Positions 33,985 to 43,789 of a stretch of 64,000 bases of DNA are shown here, piece after piece. The notes under the pieces are model-generated. The model was given only the letters and a program-made list of their open reading frames with translations. It did not search any database and had not been told where the DNA came from. The first letter of the stretch is position 1. Every line of letters begins with the position of its first letter. Source of the DNA: Forficula auricularia (Eukaryota > Arthropoda > Insecta > Dermaptera > Forficulidae); NCBI GenBank assembly GCA_024734495.1, contig JALMQS010000841.1, positions 4,458,176 through 4,522,175 of the forward strand, given 5' to 3'. The translations under genes were made by a program, and so were the position numbers.

Positions 33985-34134
33985 AAAAAAATAAACTGAT
34001 GTGGCCATCAACATGACCCTACCATACTGTCCCCTCTCTTATATTTAATATTTAATAAAATCATTTATAATAGGGGGAGATTAAAAAAATGAAAATCTAG
34101 CCCTTGGACCAAACCCAACCGAATTATGTAAAGG
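33985..34134. repeat. R-family fragment
   Basis: ACTGATGTGGCCATCAACAT and the following 130 bp match the 3' end of the R family on the minus strand, then switch to a plus-strand piece (AATGAAAATCTAGCCCTTGG). A further minus piece resumes after the fold-back at about 34545-34640, so this copy is rearranged. Confidence 0.55.
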
Positions 34135-34540
34135 TTGCAGTAAAAACGAGTTCTTACTAGTTAAAACGTTTTTCACTGAATACCATTGTGACAACTAGAA
34201 TTTACTGATGTTGTTTGAGTTTGGTCCAAAGGTCTAGAATCTTCATTTTTGGTATTCCGCCTCATTTTGGGAGTTTATTTTCAAAAGATTTTTAAACGAA
34301 AATGTCAAAAATTACATCCTCTACTTTAGCTGCTAAGTGTAGAGCATGTAATTTTTGACATTTTCGTTTAAAAATCTTTTGCAAATAAACACCCAAATTG
34401 AGGCGGAATGTCAAAAATGAAGATTCTAGACCTTTGGACCAAACTCAACCACATCAGTAAATTCTAGTTGCCACAAAAGGTATTCAAGGAAACGCTTTTT
34501 AACTAGTAAGAACGGGTTGTTAATACGGTTTTTACTGCAA
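34135..34540. repeat. Fold-back element S, copy 1
   Basis: Ends TTGCAGTAAAAAC and GTTTTTACTGCAA. Arms of about 190 bp are inverted, the centre being AAATGTCAAAAATTACATCC ... ATGTAATTTTTGACATTTTC. A second copy lies at 50937-51344. No ORF. Confidence 0.83.
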
Positions 34541-34659
34541 TATATAAAATTTGCTTGAGATTAATCTAAAGGCCTAGATTTTCATTTTTTAACCCTACAC
34601 CCCCTATTTTGGGCGGTTCATTTCTGAATTTTTAGTCTCCTGGGGGCCCAATTCTGAGT

Positions 34660-34990
34660 ATTAAATGGAAGGCAGTCCAAGGATAAATAAAAATATAATT
34701 CCCAATAAAAGCCGTTTTGGAACATCATGCCTTTTCTTGAGGGTTCAAAGGGTCAATGAAGGAAGCATATAACAATATCCCATCTTGTCCCATTTTTCAG
34801 TCCTCATGGGAGTTGAAGGGATATTTCTGGTATTGTCATCATCAATAGAATGATTAATGAATCCTTCAGTGATCATTTGAAGCCTGAAGAAGAAGGGAAG
34901 ATCCTTCGAAACGTCGGTTAAGTTTTTTCTTTTTAAATCATTGATTCAGAATGTACCATAAGATAATTTTGGGGGTCTAAATTTTAAAAT
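34660..34990 (+). repeat. Family E hammerhead-like element
   Basis: Starts with the GGAAGGCAGTCCAAGGATAA segment also seen at 40907, 52768 and 54167. A core at 34882-34917 reads GC-CTGAAGA, AGAAGG...CCTTC stem, GAAACGTCGGTT. Stem I pairing is poor. No ORF. Confidence 0.6.
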
Positions 34991-35173
34991 CTATAATTTA
35001 TTATCTTCTCAAAATGATTTGTTGTCAAAATTTCCAAGTTTCAAAATGTATATCTCCCCTTTATTTCTGTCTTTCCCAAAGTAGGCACATACTAAAAATG
35101 GAAGGGGGGGGATTTATAAAACATCTTCTACAATTTTTATTGAAAATTTATTTCTGAGACAAAAGTATTATAC

Positions 35174-35712
35174 TTAAGGTAGTTCTTTCACAAATGCAAA
35201 AATTCAAGAAGTCTTCGAAACTTGGAATATAAGTCATTAAAAGCATAATACACATACTGTTAAAATTTGAAGACGATTTACCACACCAAACATGAAATAA
35301 TTGCAATTAAAAATAACATTTTTACATAGGGTAGATAGGGAAAGGGTGGGGATATGATCATTATTTTATTTTTTTTTCATTGAAGGACTTTCACCATCTT
35401 GATGAAAAACTAATATTTGTTAGAATAATATATTCGGAGTAACTTAAAAAAAAATTAAAATTATTTACCACGTAGTTTTGATAAAAAACAAAAAAAAACA
35501 TATTTGGGCGATTATTTTTTGTGGAGTGGATATAAGCACAATGGCTTGGAAACGATCCGGCTAATTTGTGTGTATCTATATAGAGATTTCGTAGTGTGGG
35601 TGGACAGTCACGTTAAAAAAACATAACCTAAAATTTTAGTTCCGTTCATATTTATAGAGTGCTTACGAGGCTAAAACTTTTTGTGTGGATTGTCGCGAAA
35701 GAATCTCCTTAA
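35174..35712. mobile_element. TTAA-bounded element, type b, copy 3
   Basis: Begins TTAAGGTAGTTCTTTCACAA and ends TCGCGAAAGAATCTCCTTAA. Interior collinear with 9934-10450. Confidence 0.88.
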
Positions 35713-36480
35713 ATCAATTTGAAAAAAGTTCAGATCTCCGAAAAAAATGAAATTATTATTAATTGAATAAAGATTTCACGAAATTATTAATTACGCAGGT
35801 GACAATTAAAAAAAATTCTATTTTTCATTTAAACAAGAAAGTTTCCAGAATTTTAGACAAATACTAGTACTTAGAAATTTTAATTAATTTCAAAATTTCA
35901 CCTGGAGAGTCTAACATTAAAAAATCATCTAGTTCATCAATCACCAACCACAAACCACCAATCAGACAATTAGATTTGACATATAATAAGAAATTGAAAT
36001 GCAAATTAAAAATTAACGAGACATTCGTATACAGTTCATTTGTCTATTTTTCTTGAAGGGGAGAAACGACGAAAGTCAATTGGGGGTTGTTTTTTTAAGA
36101 CGACAAAAAATAGAACTCTAATAACAAAGAAGACGAAAGATAAATGACAGGTTAATGATATCAAATTAATGAGAAATGTCGAAGAAGGCATACAATTTTA
36201 ATTCATTTCACTAATAGGCTGTTATCAATTGATGAATAAATAAATGAAGACGCCATTGATTTTTTTATTTGGATTGCCCAGTGGCTGTTTTGGAGTTCTG
36301 GATTTGTTCAAGTTCAGATAGAATAATGAAACATACGCAGACTTACATTGAAACAAATATATTAATATTATATTGATTAAATTAAATATAACATTTATTT
36401 CTAATACTCTAATAGTTAATGATAGAGATTAGATTGCCTTCTTTTCGGCTTACAACAGATCAGTTGGCCTAATCAGAATT
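35713..36480. other. Spacer, nothing recognised
   Basis: AT-rich with some mixed-composition stretches (about 36030-36310). No ORF or repeat boundary. Confidence 0.4.
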
Positions 36481-36492
36481 TTTTTACTTTAT

Positions 36493-37063
36493 CATACAGG
36501 GTATGGTCAGGTATTGTAATCGTGCATAAAAAAGTGTATTTTTCCTTCTTTTTGTTCAAAATATCTCAAAAACGGCTGAAAATATTTTGATTAAAAAAAT
36601 TGAGCGAAACCATGGCCATTCGGCCAACAAAAAAGCCCTAATAAGTGAACATCGAAAAAATTATATTTTACGAGATAATAATTGTTTTGTCAAAATGTCT
36701 GTTAGTCTGTGCGTTACCAAATTTTTGTGGACGAGGTAGCTCAAAAACTAGTGTGAATATGAAACCCAAATTTCCCACGTAGTTTTGGTCCATTGAGATT
36801 AAGAGTTTATTAGATTTTGGTGCATATCGACCCAAAATTAAGGGATGTGGGGGGGGGGGGGTTAAAAATTAAAAATATAGGCCATTTTAGCAAACTCAAC
36901 CAAATTTTGTATACATAATCAGTGGGACACCAGAAGTCTAAAAATGCAAAAACTAACCCCTTCCACTACAGGATTATAAATAATTTTATTAAATATTAAA
37001 TATAAGTGAGGGGCCAGGTTGTATGGTAAAGTCAAGTGGATGGCCACATCAGAACACGTCAGC
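36493..37063 (+). repeat. R-family repeat, copy 2 (internally shorter)
   Basis: Starts CATACAGGGTATGGTCAGG and ends ACACGTCAGC, the same limits as 48519-49238, but has only one of the two internal tandem units. Flanking 9-mers do not match well. Confidence 0.78.
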
Positions 37064-37120
37064 TTATTTATAATAATTTTTAAAGAGTTCCGAGTTGGTT
37101 CAAGGTAAAACATTTTAATA

Positions 37121-37156
37121 ATAAAAGTAAGTAAAAAATTTTTTACTTACTTTTAT
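37121..37156. repeat. 36-bp perfect palindrome
   Basis: ATAAAAGTAAGTAAAAAA followed at once by its exact reverse complement, with no loop. Outside it GGTAAAACATTTT and GTTTTTTTAACTTGG are also roughly inverted, so it may be the centre of a decayed fold-back. Confidence 0.85.
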
Positions 37157-37336
37157 GCGTTTTTTTAACTTGGAACCTCTGTCTTTTTCTCTGGTTTATC
37201 TGCAAATTATAATAGAATCTGTAATCGAATTTCGACTTACTATAAGCAAAAATAAACTACCTAGAATTCGTAAAAATTATTAAAATTTTACACAGTTACT
37301 CTTAAAAATCTTGCGAAAGAAATTGATACAAATATT

Positions 37337-37507
37337 CAGGGCTGTATTTAGGATCTGTGGTCCTCTAGGTTGTACCTGTGGTGCGAGCCCTACCGGGAAA
37401 AATATATTTTTTTTCAATTAATCTACAAAAACCGCATTTTTCAGAAACCCTTTGTGGGCGGGACCATAGGCTGCAGCCTAGGTAGCCTAGGTTTAAATCC
37501 GGTCCTG
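37337..37507. mobile_element. hAT-like MITE, second copy
   Basis: Ends CAGGGCTGTATTTAGG and GTTTAAATCCGGTCCTG, related to 25902-26062; the interior shares AAAACCGCATTTT. No TSD can be read. Confidence 0.6.
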
Positions 37508-37683
37508 CAGCTATGTACCTGAAATTAAAGTTCTTGTAAATTTTAAACGTAGTATAAATTAAAAAATGGACCGAATGTTTTCTACATTTGATTCACGATG
37601 AATCAAATGTAGAGTTTTGTCAAATATTGAGTGAAAATAATATCTGAACTTATATATTTCTAACTTGAAATAATGATTTTAAA

Positions 37684-37867
37684 TAAATTTTATAATTTTT
37701 CCCATTAATATATCAAAGAATAATTGATAAATCAATGAGAATTGTTTTTGACCGCGCTTATTTGACAATTATTCAAATATCTTTTTCAAATAAGCGCGGT
37801 CAAAAACAATTCTCATTGATTTATCAATTATTCTTTGATATATTAATGAGAAAAATTATAAAATTTA
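37684..37867. repeat. Near-perfect 184-bp palindrome
   Basis: Arms of about 88 bp differ at about one position near the outer end, with a very short A/T loop near 37775-37788. The inner arm contains TTTTTGACCGCGCTTATTTG and its inverse. Such high arm identity suggests a recent origin or gene conversion. Confidence 0.88.
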
Positions 37868-37969
37868 TTAAAAAATGGGTTTAAATTTTTTTAAAATACA
37901 CTAAAAATTTGCAGAAAATAAAACGATTTTCAAACATTCAACACCCCTTCCCGATTAAATTAGATACTA

Positions 37970-38290
37970 GTAGATCAATCGCATTTTCTAGCTCATTTAT
38001 TCCTATGACTTCTACAGACTATATAACTCTCTTCCCACGTCCATCTTTCTGGCGACATATAACCTTCAGTTTTTCAAGACCTGAATCCACAGATACCTTC
38101 AGCGCTGACTCAAATCTGAATCCCTGAAATTTCTTCTTTTCACAATGCAAGTGTCAAGCCTTAACTACAGGACTTGCACATTTTTGGTGCAACATCTCCT
38201 TGCAATTTCTCTACAGTGACTAAATAATTTATTTTTAATAGTGTCAGTGAACATATAATATATTTAAATACAAATTTATTTCCCGTGCTT
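37970..38290 (+). pseudogene. LINE 3' end, fragment 4
   Basis: In one frame FIPMTSTDYITLFPRPSFWR and HITFSFSRPESTDTF align with the 26111 fragment. The non-coding tail (AACTACAGGACTTGCACATT, TTTTGGTGCAAC) also matches it. Truncated at the 5' side. Confidence 0.65.
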
Positions 38291-38399
38291 TTTATTGACT
38301 TTTGTAATAAAAGCCTTATTTTTAAAAAGTATTTTTTTATTTTTGTTTTCTTAATAATAAATATTAATTCGATTATTGAATGAAATACTACCCCCAAAC

Positions 38400-38930
38400 C
38401 CTAACTCGAACTTATACCTACAACTTATTCCGATCATAATTATAAGGATTCATTGGTTATATAAAGTTGTTCATTAGTCTTTAATTAAGAATCAAATTTC
38501 ACCAGGTTGAATTTTTTACTTTTAAACTTTGAACCAACAAAACTCTGCCCCTCTTTTTTTGTTTCAAACAAACTTGAAAGCTTAATGAAATTTACGAATT
38601 AAAAATTCATCAATATTTCCATATTACCTAATATAAAAAATAACAATAATAATAAAAATAAAATATGTTTCCGTGGTTTGAGAATTCCTCACGTTTTTAT
38701 ATATTTTATTTATTCCTCAACTTAAGTTTAACAATTTATAGCTTGATATTTTAGAGGGAAAATGTGGTCAAAATATTTTATTCAATCAAATATTAAAATT
38801 TTTTTTGTTTATTCTTCTTTAGAAATCTTTGAAATATGTATAAAAATAATTTCCAAGTATATTTTTGCTTTCATTCACATATCGAAACATGAAAGTTAAA
38901 GTATTACATTCACTCTTAAAGAAATTTGAA
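38400..38930. other. AT-rich spacer
   Basis: No supported feature. Confidence 0.4.
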
Positions 38931-38934
38931 CCCC

Positions 38935-39233
38935 GAAAGTTAAATAATATGATCAATAATTTCTTATGTTAATTCTACATATTAGGAAATTATTTTATTA
39001 TTTTTTGAAAAGGAAAAATAAATTGAGCATCCGACGTGATTCGAACCCATTCTCCTCCTTTAAGCGAAGAGCGGCTTACCAAACGAGTAAAGCTACCGTA
39101 AAGGAGAGAGACACCAGTTCGAATCCCGTCGGATGCTCAATTTATTTTTCCTTTTCAAAAAATAATAAAATAATTTTCTAATATGTAGAATTAACATAAG
39201 GAATTATTGATCATATTATTTAACTTTCGCGGT
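38935..39233. mobile_element. Double-headed tRNA-SINE palindrome, family 3
   Basis: Two copies of one SINE tail face outward (arms about 38935-39045 and 39122-39233, nearly identical inverses). Between them lies a tRNA-like head. On the minus strand the head reads TAGCTTTACTCGTTTGGTAA, an anticodon-like arm, GGTTCGAATCACGTC and GGATGC. On the plus strand the end AGTTCGAATCCCGTCGGATG is also present. The left unit alone matches 52555-52735. Confidence 0.75.
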
Positions 39234-39479
39234 TCAAATTGGTTTAAGAAAAAAATTAAAACTAAAAGTTTAAAAGTTAATTTGTCTATTACATTCACTT
39301 TTTGAAATGTTCTATTTTCAGTTTTTTATCCGCAAAACCATAAGTTATTTATTTGCACTCGGAAAACTCCTGGTAATCGTATTCGATGCTCTTAAATAGA
39401 AATTGAGTGTAGCACGATAAAAGTCAAAAATTATCCGAAAATTCAATAGTGTACCGAATTTTGAAAAAGTTTTCCTTTT

Positions 39480-39827
39480 TAACCGACTTCAAAAAAGGAG
39501 GAGGTTCTCTATTCGACTGAATTTTTTTTTGTGCCTATGTACCTCATATCTCCGCCAATTGTGAACCGATTTTGAAAAAAATAATTGCATTGGGTTCAGT
39601 CTACCTTCCGATTGGTCCTATTTTTTTCATAGGTATTAGACCTTTTTTGTTAGGTTTGTTTAGGCCTAACTTCTTTGTTTATGAACCGATTTCGATGATT
39701 CTTTTTTTATTCGAAAGGGGGTATCTTAGGGATGGTGCCATATTAATTTGGTCAAGTTCTGATGATATGATCACTATTAATAACATCACTAAAAAGAGAA
39801 AAATAAAAATAATTTTTAAGAAAAAAT
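39480..39827. repeat. Insect-type 'ACCGACTTCAAAAAAGG' repeat segment
   Basis: Opens AACCGACTTCAAAAAAGGAG, continues GTGAACCGATTTTGAAAAA and a later ATGAACCGATTTCGATGATT. This phrase is widespread in insect genomes. The 85-codon frame at 39572 is incidental. Confidence 0.55.
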
Positions 39828-40170
39828 AAAACCGACTTCAAAAAAATTAAATGCAACAAATAAAATACACTAAAAGGTATAGAATAATTAATAACTTATT
39901 TAGTTACAACTAAACTACGAAATATTAACATGAAATTACTTTTTGTAGTCGGTGCCAAACAAACTATTCCTATAAGCGTGCGTACCCACCAAACGTACTA
40001 AATAAGATCCGCCGAGTGTGATTCATAAAAGGTATATGTTTGACACCGACTTCAAAAAGTAATTTCATGTTAATATTTCGTGGTTTAGTTGTAACTAAAT
40101 GAGTTAATAATTATTTTATACCTTTTAGTGTATTTTATTTGTTGCATTTAATTTTTTTGAAGTCGGTTTT
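39828..40170. repeat. Fold-back joined to the ACCGACTTC repeat
   Basis: Arms of about 128 bp (39828-39956 and 40043-40170) are inverted, ending AAAACCGACTTCAAAAAAAT and its inverse, with AACATGAAATTACTTTTTG and its inverse inside. The loop (about 87 bp) is GC-richer and contains AAGCGTGCGTACCCACC. Confidence 0.83.
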
Positions 40171-40199
40171 ATTTTTTTCTTAAAATTTTTTTTTTTAAT

Positions 40200-40620
40200 T
40201 TAATCTTCCCAAAAGTAAGCAATTTTATATGAGTCTAAATCGCCTGAGAGAATGTGCTTCAAAGAGGTTATTTTATTTTTTCGTTTGGCACTAGATCGAT
40301 GGTCAAGAACTGTGCGTGACAAAATGGCTCATTTCAAGCCCCTTGATACTCTCTCTGGAACGTTCAAGTGGCATAAATGAATGACTGAATGAACTCCTCT
40401 ACAATTATCATTTCCTTCAAGAGAAATATTTTCTGTCATAATAAAGACCACGATATTTCACTGCAACTCAAATTCAGTCTCTTCTTTCTACCCCCCCCCC
40501 ATCCCTTGTTCACATTCTCATTTAATAAATCTCGTCACTTTTTCTTTACTTTTTTTCATAAGATATTACCTTCCCGTTTAATGAAATGTCCAAAATCTAA
40601 AAGTGTGTGAAATATCTTTC
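40200..40620. other. GC-richer unique island 9
   Basis: No window repeats; contains AGGTTATTTTATTTTTTCG and GGCATAAATGAATGACTG. The 73-codon frame is unrecognised. Candidate regulatory DNA. Confidence 0.3.
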
Positions 40621-40893
40621 AACTCGTAAATTTTTTAACTACTGTTAGAATTTTCTTAGAGTTTGTAAATTTATTATTAACTTTTTTATGCCAATAGTTT
40701 TTAATTTTTTTCTTTTTTTAATTATCAAAATTGAAAAGTTTTTACACTTGAAAAAGTTTACCTATCTGACTGACTTTATGTTGCTTTATTAGAGTAGTTT
40801 TTCTATTCTTGATTAATTATATACCTGTGTATATAATTAAATACAAATTTTATTTTATTTATTTTCTTAGAAAGACGGACTGGTAAGCGAAAT

Positions 40894-41146
40894 AAGTAGA
40901 TTATAATGAAAGGCAGTCCATAAATTATTTAAATTTTTATTCAAATCCCGACGTTTCGGAGACCTTTTCTCTACTTCTTCAGGGTATTGAATAGTTATTG
41001 ATGGGTGAGTATAACTCGGCTCCCATATATTCACCCATCAATAACTATCCAATACCCTGAAAAAGGAGAGAAAAGGTTTCCAAAACGTCGGAATTTGAAA
41101 AAAATTTAAATGCTTTATGGACTGCCTTTCATTATAATCTACTTAA
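40894..41146. repeat. Family E fold-back with paired hammerhead-like cores
   Basis: Two inverted arms of about 115 bp meet at 41018-41025. Outer ends are TAGATTATAATGAAAGGCAG and its inverse. The minus-strand core at 40946-40985 has CTGAAGA, an imperfect stem, GAAACGTCGG. The plus-strand core at 41056-41090 has lost G12 (AAAAC), so it should be dead. Confidence 0.78.
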
Positions 41147-41239
41147 ATACAAATATTTTAAAAAACAAACTAGAAATGTTTATTAAAAATCCAAAAGTAT
41201 CAGAATAAATTCTCAGCTATGATCTATGATAGCTGCTTT

Positions 41240-41549
41240 CGAGGGGTGATCCGCGATTGGAAGTAGGTGGGTACACCACACCTCTTTGGAAGTATTTTGG
41301 AAGTACTTGGAAATATTTGGAAGTACTTGGGAGCATTTGGAAGTGCTTGGAAATATTTGGAAGTACTTAGAAATTTGGAAGTACTTGGAAATATTTGGAA
41401 GTGCTTGGAAATATTTGGAAGTACTTGGAAATATTTGGAAATACTTGGAATTACTTGGAATACTTGGAAATATTTAGAAGTACTTGTAAATATTTGTAAG
41501 TGTAACTGGTAGTAGGTGTACAGCATATTAGGTCGCGGTTTACCCCTTG
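41240..41549. mobile_element. Minisatellite-bearing TIR element, copy 2 (largest)
   Basis: Starts CGAGGGGTGATCCGCGATTG and ends TCGCGGTTTACCCCTTG, an inverted pair. Flanks GCTGCTTT (41232-41239) and GTTGCTTT (41550-41557) match at 7 of 8. The core is CTTGGAAATATTTGGAAGTA-type repeats in the opposite orientation to the other two copies. Frames of 63-100 codons on both strands come from the repeat. Confidence 0.85.
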
Positions 41550-41559
41550 GTTGCTTTTA

Positions 41560-42640
41560 AAACGACTATTTTTTCAAATTTTCATTGATAAAGAGAATAT
41601 TTCTCCTGAAACGTTTGGATTTTTAATAAACTTTTCTAGATTTTTACAAAAAAATTATTTATATACACAAAACAATAAATAAAACTTTATGAAAATTAAA
41701 AAATTGATTATTTTCAAAAATAATTCGTAAATAAAACAAAATTACAGTGTTTTTAAAAGGATTAATAACTAAACTAAAAAAACAAGTTCAAATCAGTTTT
41801 TTTGCTTAAAGATTAAGTGATTGATAAAGACCTTAATTATTTTTGTGAAACATACCAAAAAAAAATTTCCACTAAAAAGTAAAAGAGCATACAATCCCAA
41901 TCAATTTTATTCCAATGTTATTCCCCTTTATTTTTTGGCTAATATGGAGAAGGTGTAAAATTCCTTAAAAACTGAAATGTGTTGGTTTTTATTTCAGGAC
42001 ATGTTATAGCTTCTGAAAAACAGCGGAATCGTTAATAAATATAAAATGTAAATTTTAAGCTAGTAACTTATTTAGTTACTGAACTACATTTAATTGACAA
42101 AAGGACAGACAGATAGACATTATAGCGACACAAATAGTATTCTATATTAGTTTTTAAACGGAAACCAAAAAACTAAGGCGTACAGAAAAATTATGAACTT
42201 AAAAAATCCTTTAGGATTGATCATCTTCATAAGTTTCACTAACAAAGTTTCAATAAAAGAAAAAATAAGAAGAAAAGTAAATTTATTGATTTAAAATACA
42301 AACGATATACAACCTGAAAATATAACAAATGAGAAATGTATTAGTTTTAATGATACACAGTAGACTACAAGTGTCATCTATTAGTATAATCAGGAAATAG
42401 AGTACTACCAGAAATATTTATTTTAATTATGGATAACATACACCATCTATTAGTAAAACATGGAAAGTCAGTAAGAGAAAATTAATATTTAGATACTAAA
42501 TAAAAATAATCTAGAAAATAAAGAAGAAAAGAGACTTGGATTATATTATGATACATTATTTTCTAAAAAAACTCAAGATTATTAACAAAAAAAATAAAAG
42601 TCTTGAATGATTTTCCATTTTTAAGCGTCTTGATTATTAT
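41560..42640. other. AT-rich spacer
   Basis: No supported feature. Confidence 0.45.
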
Positions 42641-42649
42641 ATGTTACCG

Positions 42650-42835
42650 GCTGCGAAGCTAATTGTAAAAAAAGTACTTGACTCTGAGACCCCTATGGAC
42701 CGGGGGTAGAATAAGTCCATAGTATCCTCTGCTTGTCGTAAAAGGCGACTAAAAGGGGTTGGATGTGGGGCTAACAAGCTCAATCCGTAAAAAACCTTCC
42801 AGTCATGGAAGCAAGCATTTGCTTCCATTCAACAG
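42650..42835. repeat. 'AGGCGACTAAAAGG' dispersed repeat, copy 1
   Basis: Contains TGTCGTAAAAGGCGACTAAA, CTCAATCCGTAAAAAACC and TTCCAGTCATGGAAGC. The same ordered phrases recur at 56140-56260. The class is unknown to me. Confidence 0.45.
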
Positions 42836-42943
42836 GGAGAAGAATATTATAATAAGAGATAAAACAAAAATAATATATTAAGATTCTAAAGTAAAAAAAA
42901 CTATTCTTCTTTGGGAATCTTCCCATATAATGAAACTTGGATT

Positions 42944-42982
42944 ATATGTTTACTTGGCTGCGAAGCAGCCAAGTAAACATAT
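42944..42982. repeat. Perfect 18-bp hairpin with GAA loop
   Basis: ATATGTTTACTTGGCTGC, loop GAA, then the exact inverse. No T-run or gene end is associated with it. Confidence 0.85.
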
Positions 42983-43377
42983 TTACACGTTACGCTCGAT
43001 CTGAGTGTAGCAAAACCGCCTGGTTTTGATTGGGAGTTGCCTCTCCCTAAGTAAGTTCTTTCACTTCTTAATAATAAAAATTTGGATCTCATATATATAT
43101 TTCATTCATGCAGGGAATGCGATCCGCACCTCTGATGCAATTTTTAATCTGTTCATAAAAATTTATTCAGGAATTATATTAAAATCCCAATTAGAATATT
43201 AAACAATAGAATTTTTGGCAAATTTTAAATAAAATAGAATCGGAATTGATTCTAAAATAAGAGAGAAAAACATTTTTGATTTACTTCGTTTGACAATCAC
43301 AACTAATAAACATATCAATTAAACAATATAATGCCAACAATGGACATGTTTGAATTCAAATTTATCATATTTTAACT

Positions 43378-43577
43378 TGGGGGTCGGGTAGGCTAGGCGG
43401 TAGCATGTCAGCCAGCTAACCAAGAGGACCCGAGTTCGAATCCGGCTCGAGGCATCCGGCTAAAATCTGACCCCCGAGGTAGAGACAAATTTTAAAAATA
43501 AAAATAAATAGTATCGTAAATGGCTTATGGCTACCATGGCCGAAAAGCCAAAGAAAGGGAAAAAAAAAAAAAAAAAA
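43378..43577 (+). mobile_element. tRNA-derived SINE, family 1
   Basis: Head GGGGGTCGGGTAGGCTAGG, A-box region GCTAGGCGGTAGCATG, B box AGTTCGAATCC, body, then an A tail. The 11-bp TSD ATATTTTAACT is at 43367-43377 and 43578-43588. Confidence 0.9.
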
Positions 43578-43789
43578 ATATTTTAACTAAATTTTTAATA
43601 ACAAATTTCAATTAAATTTCATATTGTCATTTGCTTGGTGTAATTCTTAAATTCATTTATTTAATGATTTTTATCAAGGGATGCTTGACCCAGGGCGTAG
43701 AGGTCGCTCCTAATTAATTTCAACTGAAATCAAAGGGTACTGAAAGCGCTTATGCATGGGCGTGCGATAAATAAATAATAAATCGTATT

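Noticed and set aside
38990..39140. True tRNA gene
   Set aside because: It has A- and B-box-like parts but no proper paired acceptor and anticodon arms; it is a SINE head inside a palindrome.
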